23,534 nt of DNA from an uncultured Bacteroides sp. (lineage in GTDB: Bacteria > Bacteroidota > Bacteroidia > Bacteroidales > Bacteroidaceae). The translations under genes and the position numbers were made by a program. Numbering within the stretch: the first letter of the stretch is position 1; every line of letters starts with the position of its first letter. Below, in pieces: positions 9,478-15,974 of the stretch. The notes beneath the pieces were generated by a model. That model was not told the origin of the DNA. It saw only the letters and a list, made by a program, of their open reading frames with translations, and ran no database searches. The stretch spans positions 1-23,534 of the forward strand of contig NZ_CABUHK010000082.1 in the NCBI RefSeq assembly GCF_902491285.1. The letters run 5' to 3'.

Positions 9478-9485
9478 CAAATGTA
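9478..9485 (-). promoter_or_regulatory. Candidate -7 element for the small unknown gene
   Basis: The minus strand reads TACATTTG, a full match to TAnnTTTG, ending 8 bases before the first ATG (9469). No clear TTTG is found at -33. If used, the leader would be extremely short. Confidence 0.35.
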
Positions 9486-9561
9486 GAAACTATTTTTATA
9501 TGAAATACATATTCACAAGCATAATTAACAATTATATCTGCGGCTATCGAGAGCTAATTTG

Positions 9562-9586
9562 CCGGGAATTTACTATTAATTCCCGG
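9562..9586. repeat. Perfect 9-bp inverted repeat in the divergent intergenic region
   Basis: CCGGGAATT, a 7-base spacer, then AATTCCCGG. Neither side is followed by a T-run, so it is not a typical terminator. It lies 110 bases before the first gene of the sigma-factor operon and 92 bases before the divergent small gene. An operator or a 5' leader structure is possible. The rest of this 227-base gap is AT-rich; TACCTTTT at 9676-9683 is a near match to a -7 element for the rightward operon. Confidence 0.5.
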
Positions 9587-9696
9587 ATATTGTATTGGAA
9601 TCCGATTTCTTTTTTTGTAAAAACCGTAGGGTATTTCCTGTCTGAGCGCTCTTATTAGTAGAAACGCAATTTATTTACCTTTTAAAAAGCATCAGT

Positions 9697-10956
9697 ATGA
9701 AGAATGTAGAAAAACACCTGATTGGATGGCTGACGATTTGCTTATTACTTTGCAGCTTTCCTGTGTGGGCGCAAGGAGATGCCGGAGATTATCTCACGAT
9801 TGTGGGCATGGTGAAGGATAAGCAAAATAAAAAAGCTCTGGAGAATGTGAATGTATCTGTACACGGAAGTAATATCGGTACAGTGACGAATGCAGAAGGA
9901 GAGTTTGCTTTGAAACTCAAAAAGGCGGATGCACCGAGTGAACTGGAAATTTCTCATATCGGCTATGCCAATAGCCATATCTCTATTGAGAAAGAAGTTC
10001 CTGCAAAATTGACAGTATGGATGACACCTCATGCCAACTTACTGAATGAAGTCGTAGTGTATGCCAACGACCCGCGTATGATTGTGGAGAAAGCTATCAG
10101 TAAGATTCCGCAGAATTACAGTGACAAACGTGATATGCTTACAGGATTTTACCGGGAAACGGTGCAGAAAGGTCGGCGATATATTGGTATATCGGAAGCA
10201 GTGATTGACGTATCCAAGACTGCATATACCAATCGGAATATCAATTATGATAAAGTGCGGGTGATGAAAGGTCGTCGTCTGCTTAGTCAGAAAGCGAGTG
10301 ATACGCTGGCTGTTAAAGTGATAGGTGGTCCTAATTTGAGTGTGACGCTGGACGTGGTGAAAAACAGCGACGCATTGCTCGATTTTGCAGAATTGAACAA
10401 TTATGAATTTTGGATGGCGGAGTCTGTCCTTATAGACAATCGTATGCAATACGTAATAAATTTCCGTCCGAAAGTGATTCTTATGTATGCTTTATTGTAT
10501 GGCAAACTGTATATCGACCGTGAACGGCTGTCATTCACCCGTGTCGAAATGAGCCTGGATATGCAGAATAAGTCGAAGGCAACCACAGCCATTCTTTATA
10601 AGAAACCTCTCGGTTTAAGATTTAAGCCGCAGGAACTCTCTTATTTGATTACCTATAAAAACGTAGACGGAAGAACTTACCTGAACTATATCCGTAACAC
10701 GATTCGTTTTAAATGCGATTGGAAACGAAAACTCTTTTCCACAAGTTATGCAATAACTTCGGAAATGGTCGTGACCGACAGGAAAGAAGGGTCATTAGAA
10801 ACTATACCCAACAAGGAAGCCTTCAGCCTGAACCAAATATTCTATGATAAAGTGGACGAATATTGGCATGAAGGTTTTTGGGGGAATTATAATATAATAG
10901 AACCTACGGAATCTTTGGAACACGCCGTGGATAAACTGAAAAAGCAATCAGATTAG
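9697..10956 (+). CDS. Secreted CarboxypepD_reg-like protein with FYRE body (protein A)
   Basis: 419 residues. A signal peptide ends at about VWA-Q (residues 25-26). Residues 33-110 form a carboxypeptidase-D regulatory-like beta-sandwich (IVGMVKDKQNKKALENVNVS through EISHIGYANSHISI), followed by LLNEVVVY. The remaining roughly 300 residues are a body with GFYRE at 150-154, SEAV, YGKLYIDRE and a C-terminal FWGNYNII. No transmembrane barrel or catalytic motif is recognisable. The protein is probably periplasmic or held at the outer membrane. It is a paralogue of the last gene of the same operon: EVVV/EVVI, NYS, FYRE, SEAV, the G-x-LY-[IL]-D segment and the final FW motif occur in the same order, but protein A lacks the STN domain. 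The gene is followed after 56 bases by a sigma factor. Molecular function is unknown; a link to envelope signalling is inferred from neighbours. Confidence 0.85.
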   Translation: MKNVEKHLIGWLTICLLLCSFPVWAQGDAGDYLTIVGMVKDKQNKKALENVNVSVHGSNIGTVTNAEGEFALKLKKADAPSELEISHIGYANSHISIEKEVPAKLTVWMTPHANLLNEVVVYANDPRMIVEKAISKIPQNYSDKRDMLTGFYRETVQKGRRYIGISEAVIDVSKTAYTNRNINYDKVRVMKGRRLLSQKASDTLAVKVIGGPNLSVTLDVVKNSDALLDFAELNNYEFWMAESVLIDNRMQYVINFRPKVILMYALLYGKLYIDRERLSFTRVEMSLDMQNKSKATTAILYKKPLGLRFKPQELSYLITYKNVDGRTYLNYIRNTIRFKCDWKRKLFSTSYAITSEMVVTDRKEGSLETIPNKEAFSLNQIFYDKVDEYWHEGFWGNYNIIEPTESLEHAVDKLKKQSD

Positions 10957-10978
10957 AATAAAATAGGGATAGTTTTCT

Positions 10979-10986
10979 TATATTTG
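10979..10986 (+). promoter_or_regulatory. Candidate internal -7 element before the first sigma factor gene
   Basis: TATATTTG matches TAnnTTTG in full and lies 26 bases before the sigma factor ATG, in the 56-base gap after protein A. There is no TTTG at the expected -33 position. It would allow the sigma/anti-sigma part to be made separately from protein A. Confidence 0.3.
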
Positions 10987-11012
10987 AGGTCAATCATAAT
11001 GGAGAAGCGCAT

Positions 11013-11564
11013 ATGCTGAATGAACTGCTCATATTAAAAAAGATAAAGGAAAGCGACATAAAAGCGTTCGAAGACCTCTTCCGCTGTTATTATTTCCCTC
11101 TTTGCTGTTATGCGGCAGGCATTACTGGACAAATGGAAGTGGCGGAAGAAATAGTCGAAGAACTCTTTTATGTACTTTGGAAAGAAAGAGAACATTTGCA
11201 GATTTTCCAGTCCGTCAAAAGCTATCTTTATAGAGCGACACGCAACCAGTCCCTTCAATATTGCGAACATGAAGAAGTGCGAAACCGCCATCGTGAGTCA
11301 GTGTTAGCTACATCTGCTTCGGAACAGCCAACCGACCCTCATCAGCAAATGGAGTATGAGGAATTACAGAAATTCATAAATAATACCCTTGATAAACTGC
11401 CTGTCCGCAGGCGGCAGATTTTTGAAATGCATCGTATGGAAGGGCGGAAATATTCGGAGATAGCAGCCCGGCTTTCCCTTTCGGTCAAAACAGTGGAAGC
11501 TGAAATGACAAAGGCCCTACGGACGTTGCGAAAAGAAGTTGAAACTTATATTCACATGGAGTGA
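11013..11564 (+). CDS. ECF-type RNA polymerase sigma factor (FecI-like)
   Basis: 183 residues. Region 2 (about 18-85): AFEDLFRCYYFPLCCYA, then EEIVEELFYVLWKER and SVKSYLYRATRNQSL, the usual -10 recognition and core-binding segment. Region 4 (about 125-178): LDKLPVRRRQIFEMHRMEGR followed by the helix-turn-helix KYSEIAARLSLSVKTVEAEM. Sigma regions 1.1, 1.2 and 3 are absent, as in ECF factors. It should direct RNA polymerase to a small regulon when released from its anti-sigma. A GGAG stands 8 bases before ATG 11013, an unusually clear Shine-Dalgarno for Bacteroides. Its stop overlaps the anti-sigma start (TGATG), implying translational coupling. This sigma/FecR layout belongs to the FecI-FecR type of Bacteroidota. 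Confidence 0.95.
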   Translation: MLNELLILKKIKESDIKAFEDLFRCYYFPLCCYAAGITGQMEVAEEIVEELFYVLWKEREHLQIFQSVKSYLYRATRNQSLQYCEHEEVRNRHRESVLATSASEQPTDPHQQMEYEELQKFINNTLDKLPVRRRQIFEMHRMEGRKYSEIAARLSLSVKTVEAEMTKALRTLRKEVETYIHME

Positions 11565-12418
11565 TGAAAACAGATATTTATAAAATAAAGACAGATAAGG
11601 CGTGGAACCGGCTATATAACCGGTTGGATAATGACCGTTTACTTGCGAAAGTTGACCAAGGTCACCATACACGTACATTATCACCGTGGAAACGGTATGG
11701 GACAGTTGCCGCAGTATTGATTGGCATTGTTTGTGGAACAGCGATGTATTGGGCATTAAGTTTCAAAGAACCTGTACCGAATCTGCTTACGCAGGAAAAC
11801 CTGAGTGCCTTTACGTTGGCAACTACCCTTGAAGACGGTTCTGTTGTACTTTTGGCTGAAGAAACATCGTTATTGTACCCGGAACATTTTATTGCCGACA
11901 AACGGGAAGTAAGCCTGGAAGGAAACGCTTTCTTTGATATAGCTAAAAAGCAGGGACAACCTTTCTTGATAAATACGGAACAAGCTAAAATCGAAGTTTT
12001 GGGAACGGCTTTTAGTGTGCAAAGTAATGAAAACACTCCGTTCCGTCTGTCCGTGCAGAGAGGAACCGTAAGGGTTTCCCTTAAAAAAGGGAATCAGGAA
12101 TGTTATGTAAAAGCCGGAGAAACGGTTACCGTACAATCTCAAAAACTGGTAGTACAGTCTGCTGATAAAGAATCAGAAGACTGGAACCGTTTCTTCAAGC
12201 ATATACGTTTTAAGGATGAAACTTTGGCTAATATTTTAAAGGTGATGAATCTGAGTTCGGATAGTTTGCGGATTCTAGTTGATTCACCCGCATTGGAAGA
12301 ACGCAGGCTGACTGTAGAGTTCTCCGACGAATCCCCTGAAGTGATTGCTAACTTGATTGCCAATGCACTCAATTTGAAATGTATCCGACAGGATAATGCC
12401 TATTACTTGTCGGAATAA
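11564..12418 (+). CDS. FecR-family anti-sigma factor with DUF4974 domain
   Basis: 284 residues from ATG 11564; an in-frame GTG at 11561 adds one residue but the ATG overlapping the sigma stop is preferred. Order: a short cytoplasmic N-terminus (about 1-44) expected to bind the sigma factor, one membrane helix (about 46-65, GTVAAVLIGIVCGTAMYWAL), the periplasmic FecR domain (about 85-175, with LEDGSVVLL, VSLEGNAFFDIAK, PFLINT and VLGTAFSV), and a C-terminal DUF4974 domain (about 205-283, FKDETLANILKVM through LKCIRQDNAYYL). DUF4974 resembles an STN-type fold and is thought to receive the signal from an STN-bearing partner. The next gene, 21 bases on, carries an STN domain, so that is the likely partner. 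It should hold the sigma factor at the inner membrane until signalled. Confidence 0.94.
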   Translation: MKTDIYKIKTDKAWNRLYNRLDNDRLLAKVDQGHHTRTLSPWKRYGTVAAVLIGIVCGTAMYWALSFKEPVPNLLTQENLSAFTLATTLEDGSVVLLAEETSLLYPEHFIADKREVSLEGNAFFDIAKKQGQPFLINTEQAKIEVLGTAFSVQSNENTPFRLSVQRGTVRVSLKKGNQECYVKAGETVTVQSQKLVVQSADKESEDWNRFFKHIRFKDETLANILKVMNLSSDSLRILVDSPALEERRLTVEFSDESPEVIANLIANALNLKCIRQDNAYYLSE

Positions 12419-12439
12419 AACTCTTTAAAACCAGAAAAA

Positions 12440-13987
12440 ATGAAACCGGCTTATCACTATCTCCTTGTCCTGCTACTGCTCTTTTTCGTAATTGATACGA
12501 TGAGGGCGGATGGGGGAGATGCGCTGAATCAGATAGTCCGGTTACCCAAAACGAAAGCAACGGTATATTCCCTTCTGAGTGATATTTCTCAACAATCGGG
12601 ATATATGTTTATTTATGATAGCAAGCTCATAGACAACGATGCCGTAGTGAAAATAAAAGAAGGAAAGCGTACCGTTCGTCAGGCTGTCTATGATATAATA
12701 GGAGACATCAGTCTGGAATTTAAAGTCCTGGGCACTCATATCCTGATAACTTCCCCTTCTGAGAAAAACAGCCAAATACCACAAGATTCTCTTCCGGTTC
12801 AGCAGACCGTGAATTTAATAATTGTCGGCACTTTGCTGGATAAGGAAACGGGAATACCCATACCTTCTGCTACCGTCGGAGTCCGGGGAACATCCGTAGG
12901 CAGCATAACCAATCAAAACGGGGAGTTCAAACTGTCTCTGCCGGACTCTTTGGAGCAAGCTCCAATCGTTTTTTCGCATATAGGCTATATCTCTCAGGAT
13001 ATAGAACTTTCGGTGTTGCTGGGTAGGCACAATATACTTGCTCTCGAACCGAAAGTAGTCCCTTTACAGGAGGTCGTAATCCGTAGAAGTGAGCCTAAGA
13101 AACTGTTGCGGGAGATGATCGAACGGCGGGAACGGAATTACTCTCATGCCCCCATCTATCTGACAACCTTTTACCGCGAAGGAGTTCAACTGAAAAATAA
13201 GTTTCAGAATCTTTCCGAAGCCGTATTCAAAGTTTATAAGACATTCTCTTCTTCTTTTGTGCCAGACCAGGTGAAGCTGTTGAAAATGAGCCGCCTCAGC
13301 AATGTCGAAGTGAAGGATAGCCTGCTCGTGAAGATAAAATCCGGGATTCAGGCTTGCCTGCAGATGGATTTGATTAAAGATATGCCCGCATTTATGACTC
13401 CTAATGTAGAAAATAACACCTACGCCTATACTTCGGAAGGAATGGCATTTCTAGATAACCGCTTTGTTAATATTGTGCATTTCGAGCAAAGAAAAGGAAT
13501 AACCGAACCTCTTTTCTGCGGTGAGCTGTATCTTGATTCTGAAACGTGCGCTCTATTGCAGGCTCGTTTGGAAGTCCATCCGAAATATGTAAAAGATGCA
13601 TCCGGCATGTTTGTAGAAAGAAGTACGCGTAATATCCGGATAATTCCGCAAAAAGTGGTATATACCATTTCTTATAAGCCCTGGCAGGGAACTTATTATA
13701 TCTATCACATTCGTGGCGACCTTCATTTTAAGGTTAAACGGAGACGTATGCTCTTTAGTAGCCAAGACCTGCATATTTGGTTCGAGATGATTACTTGTAA
13801 AGTGGATACCGAACAAGTGACGGCATTTCCCCGCATGGACAGGTTGCCCACCCGTACCATCTTTTCTGATACGAACTTCAAATATGACGAAGATTTTTGG
13901 AAGGAATTCAATGTCATTCCGTTGGAGGCGGAAATCAGCAAACTGATAGAAAAAGTCTCTTTAAAGATAGAAGAAATAGGTGATTGA
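12440..13987 (+). CDS. STN + CarboxypepD_reg-like secreted protein with FYRE body (protein B)
   Basis: 515 residues. Signal peptide about 1-23 (cleavage near MRA-D). Residues 33-105 read as an STN (secretin/TonB short N-terminal) domain: VRLPKTKATVYSLLSDISQQ, GYMFIYDSKLI, GKRTVRQAVYDIIG. Residues 125-203 are a CarboxypepD_reg-like domain (IVGTLLDKETGIPIPSATVG, FSHIGYISQDI), followed by LQEVVI. The remaining roughly 300 residues are the same kind of body as protein A (FYRE at 244-247, SEAV, C-terminal FWKEFNVI). STN plus a CarboxypepD_reg-like domain normally precede a SusC-type TonB-dependent barrel, yet no plug or barrel is present and the chain is too short for one. It is probably periplasmic or outer-membrane-associated and acts as the signal-giving partner of the FecR protein just upstream. 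Stop at 13985-13987; a new promoter begins within a few bases. Confidence 0.88.
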   Translation: MKPAYHYLLVLLLLFFVIDTMRADGGDALNQIVRLPKTKATVYSLLSDISQQSGYMFIYDSKLIDNDAVVKIKEGKRTVRQAVYDIIGDISLEFKVLGTHILITSPSEKNSQIPQDSLPVQQTVNLIIVGTLLDKETGIPIPSATVGVRGTSVGSITNQNGEFKLSLPDSLEQAPIVFSHIGYISQDIELSVLLGRHNILALEPKVVPLQEVVIRRSEPKKLLREMIERRERNYSHAPIYLTTFYREGVQLKNKFQNLSEAVFKVYKTFSSSFVPDQVKLLKMSRLSNVEVKDSLLVKIKSGIQACLQMDLIKDMPAFMTPNVENNTYAYTSEGMAFLDNRFVNIVHFEQRKGITEPLFCGELYLDSETCALLQARLEVHPKYVKDASGMFVERSTRNIRIIPQKVVYTISYKPWQGTYYIYHIRGDLHFKVKRRRMLFSSQDLHIWFEMITCKVDTEQVTAFPRMDRLPTRTIFSDTNFKYDEDFWKEFNVIPLEAEISKLIEKVSLKIEEIGD

Positions 13988-13992
13988 TTTGT

Positions 13993-14023
13993 TTTGCCAT
14001 TCGATGAGATTGCTGTAACTTTG
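13993..14023 (+). promoter_or_regulatory. Complete Bacteroides vegetative promoter for the DUF4250 gene
   Basis: TTTG at 13993-13996, exactly 19 bases, then TAACTTTG at 14016-14023: both halves of the Bacteroides primary sigma consensus (TTTG / TAnnTTTG). Transcription should start near 14029, about 20 bases before ATG 14049. It begins 5 bases after the stop of protein B, separating the small gene from the preceding operon. Confidence 0.75.
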
Positions 14024-14048
14024 CGTCCGGTTTAAAAGATTGTATGTT

Positions 14049-14225
14049 ATGGAATTACCAAAAGACCCGATGATGCTGTTCAGCGTCATCAATATGAAGT
14101 TGCGTGATTGTTATTCTTCACTTGACGAACTTTGTGAAGATATGGACGTAAATAAGGATGAATTAGTGAATCAGTTGAAAGCTGCCGGTTTTGAATATAG
14201 TGCGGAGCATAATAAGTTCTGGTAA
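14049..14225 (+). CDS. DUF4250 domain small protein
   Basis: 58 residues from ATG 14049 (MELPKDPMMLFSVINMKLRD). It matches the DUF4250 family as I remember it in length and along its whole sequence: ELPKDPMML-S-N-KLRD, a central SLDELCEDMDVNKDELVNQL, and the C-terminal GFEY-x6-FW. It is acidic and soluble, without signal or membrane segment. The central part looks like a small helix-turn-helix or helical-hairpin fold, but the function of the family is not known to me. An in-frame TTG at 14040 is rejected in favour of the ATG that fits the family. It has its own complete promoter upstream and a hairpin terminator downstream, so it is a single-gene unit between two sigma-factor operons. Confidence 0.88.
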   Translation: MELPKDPMMLFSVINMKLRDCYSSLDELCEDMDVNKDELVNQLKAAGFEYSAEHNKFW

Positions 14226-14262
14226 TAATCTTCCTGTTTACTGTTTATAGATAAAACGTTTG

Positions 14263-14305
14263 AAGCGCTTCCGTAGCCTCTGTAAAGGCTTGGACAGCGC
14301 TTTTT
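14263..14305 (+). terminator. Intrinsic terminator after the DUF4250 gene
   Basis: Outer arms AAGCGCT and AGCGCTT, inner arms AGCCT and AGGCT, with a short additional TCC/GGA pairing between, followed by TTTTT (14301-14305). It lies 38 bases after the DUF4250 stop and isolates that gene from the second sigma operon. Confidence 0.65.
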
Positions 14306-14356
14306 CCATCCAATCTCGCAACCTTTCTTTTCTCCTTCCCCCTGTTAATAAAAGCA

Positions 14357-14376
14357 AAATACGAATTCCCGTATTT
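14357..14376. repeat. Inverted repeat upstream of the second ECF sigma operon
   Basis: AAATACG, six bases, CGTATTT: a perfect 7-bp dyad 51 bases before the sigma factor ATG. No T-run gives it a terminator function. No consensus TAnnTTTG lies between it and the gene, so transcription may depend on another sigma factor or this site may be an operator. The rest of the gap 14306-14427 shows a pyrimidine-rich stretch and nothing else I can name. Confidence 0.4.
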
Positions 14377-14427
14377 AACTTCCACATTCTTCTGCGTTCT
14401 AACTAATAAAGCTCAGAAAAAGAATTG

Positions 14428-14967
14428 ATGATAAACGAGAATAAAATTCGTGAAGCTTGTTCCTCGAATCGCGAACGGGGATTCAAGATGCTGATGGACT
14501 CTTTCCAAGTGCCGATATATAATTATATCCGTAGATTGGTTGTATCTCACGAAGATGCAGAAGATGTACTTCAGGAAGTTTTTATCCGGGTATTCCGGCA
14601 TATCGACCAGTTTCGCGAAGAAAGTTCACTGTCAACCTGGATTTACCGGATTGCGACGAATGAAAGTTTACGCCTGTTGAACAGCCGTAAGGACGAAGGA
14701 GTCGTTTCTGCGGAAGATGTACAGGAAGAGTTGATGGGCAAACTGAAAGCTTCCGATTACATTGATTATGAAAACGAACTGGCAGTGAAGTTTCAGGAAG
14801 CCATTCTAAGTTTGCCGGAAAAGCAACGGCTTGTATTCAACTTGCGTTACTACGATGAACTTGAATATGACGAGATTGCACGTGTATTGGATAGTAAAGT
14901 GGATACGCTTAAAGTGAATTACCACTATGCGAAAGAAAAGATAAAGGAATATATATTAAACAGATAG
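14428..14967 (+). CDS. ECF-type RNA polymerase sigma factor (second)
   Basis: 179 residues from ATG 14428; an in-frame TTG at 14425 would add one residue. Region 2 (about 22-85) holds FQVPIYNYIRRLVVSHEDAE, DVLQEVFIRVFRHID and SSLSTWIYRIATNESLRLL. Region 4 (about 120-175) holds LSLPEKQRLVFNLRYYDELE and the helix-turn-helix YDEIARVLDSKVDTLKVNYH. This is closer to the RpoE/SigW style of ECF factor than to the FecI-like one upstream: it has the DAEDVLQEVF and STWIYRIA motifs and is not followed by FecR. The next gene starts 4 bases after its stop, so they are translated together. It probably controls an envelope-stress regulon that includes its own operon; the inverted repeat upstream may take part. 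Confidence 0.95.
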   Translation: MINENKIREACSSNRERGFKMLMDSFQVPIYNYIRRLVVSHEDAEDVLQEVFIRVFRHIDQFREESSLSTWIYRIATNESLRLLNSRKDEGVVSAEDVQEELMGKLKASDYIDYENELAVKFQEAILSLPEKQRLVFNLRYYDELEYDEIARVLDSKVDTLKVNYHYAKEKIKEYILNR

Positions 14968-14971
14968 AACG

Positions 14972-15328
14972 ATGAAAAAGGATTTTGATTTTGACGATAT
15001 TGCTAAACGGACACCTTATACTACCCCCGATGGATTCTTCGAGGATATGCAGCGCAAGGTAATGGAACGTGCGGGAGTGAAACAACAGCGGAAATTTCAC
15101 ATGAAGCTGGTTATTTCTACAGCAGTTGCCATAGCAGCCATGTTGACAGGGCTTTTATTCGTTCCGTCTTTCTATCGGACGGATGATATCAAACCGTCCC
15201 CGTCGAATGTACTGGCTGTTGAAAGAAGCAACAGTACCGACCCGGTAGACAAATGGATTAAAGAATTGTCGGATGAGGAGTTGGAAGAGCTCGTCAGCTT
15301 CTCTGAAAACGATATATTTTTGAATTAA
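14972..15328 (+). CDS. Putative one-helix anti-sigma factor
   Basis: 118 residues. The N-terminal 43 residues are cytoplasmic and carry FDDIAKRTPYTTPDGFFEDM, a pattern I recall from small proteins next to ECF sigma factors in Bacteroides. A membrane helix follows (about 44-66, MKLVISTAVAIAAMLTGLLF), then an acidic periplasmic tail with ELSDEELEELVSFSEND. There is no zinc-binding HxxxCxxC motif, so it is not a ZAS-type anti-sigma. Its position 4 bases after the sigma gene, single membrane span and size suggest it tethers the sigma factor to the inner membrane. That role is inferred; no sequence motif proves it. The gap to the next gene is 32 bases, with no promoter visible. Confidence 0.8.
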   Translation: MKKDFDFDDIAKRTPYTTPDGFFEDMQRKVMERAGVKQQRKFHMKLVISTAVAIAAMLTGLLFVPSFYRTDDIKPSPSNVLAVERSNSTDPVDKWIKELSDEELEELVSFSENDIFLN

Positions 15329-15360
15329 CTAACTCAATCAATTATTAAAACGTGAAGATT

Positions 15361-15921
15361 ATGAAGATGAAATTTATTTATGTAGTTTTGGCAGCCCTTT
15401 TGGTAGGTAGCCAGATGAGTCTTTCCGCTCAAAATAAGGACAATAAAGAAAAGAAACAACGTCCTACACAGGAACAAATGGTACAGATGCAAACCAATCA
15501 GATGGTTAAGACACTGATGTTGGATGATGCAACGGCCGCTAAGTTTACTCCGGTTTATGAGAAATATCTGAAAGAATTGCGCGAATGTCGCATGGTGAAC
15601 CGCAAGCCGAGAGCTGAAAAGCCGCAGGGTACGGAAACGACTGCTAAAAAAGAAGGGCAAAGACCCTCTATGACTGATGCTGAAATAGCAACAATGCTGA
15701 AAAATCAGTTTGCACAAAGCCGTAAGATGCTTGATATCCGTGAAAAGTATTACAATGAATTCAGCAAGATACTGTCTCAGAAGCAGATAATGAAAATTTA
15801 TCAGCAGGAGAAAAGCAATGCGAATAAGTTCAAAAAAGAGTTTGACCGCAGAAAAGGACAGAAGTCCGGACAAGGACACCATCATCAAGGACAGAAACCG
15901 CGTGCTCCGCGTCAAGGCTAA
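15361..15921 (+). CDS. Periplasmic Spy/CpxP-like helical protein with His-rich tail
   Basis: 186 residues from ATG 15361 (MKMKFIYVV); a GTG at 15352 and an ATG at 15367 are alternatives. A signal peptide ends at about LSA-Q. The mature part is helical and strongly basic. Two stretches resemble the paired helices of Spy/CpxP-type periplasmic proteins: LDDATAAKFTPVYEKYLKEL and MLDIREKYYNEFSKILSQKQ. The C-terminal tail is rich in Gly, Lys, Arg and Gln and contains HHHQ. In enterobacteria, Spy and CpxP are small periplasmic chaperones or stress sensors induced by envelope damage or metals. Placement third in an ECF sigma operon and before an outer-membrane barrel fits a role in outer-membrane protein quality control. 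Assignment rests on pattern and context, not on a diagnostic motif. Confidence 0.8.
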   Translation: MKMKFIYVVLAALLVGSQMSLSAQNKDNKEKKQRPTQEQMVQMQTNQMVKTLMLDDATAAKFTPVYEKYLKELRECRMVNRKPRAEKPQGTETTAKKEGQRPSMTDAEIATMLKNQFAQSRKMLDIREKYYNEFSKILSQKQIMKIYQQEKSNANKFKKEFDRRKGQKSGQGHHHQGQKPRAPRQG

Positions 15922-15974
15922 GAACAGGGATTAGGTTATTTTATTAGAGTTTTATTTTACTAAATCAACACAAT

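Noticed and set aside
10039..10449. Long minus-strand frame opposite protein A, and similar antisense frames opposite the sigma, FecR, Spy-like and barrel genes
   Set aside because: They are shadows of well-supported genes, with no recognisable domain and no own promoter.
10999..11019. Six-codon ATG frame just before and over the first sigma factor start
   Set aside because: Its GGAG is better explained as the Shine-Dalgarno of the real ATG at 11013.
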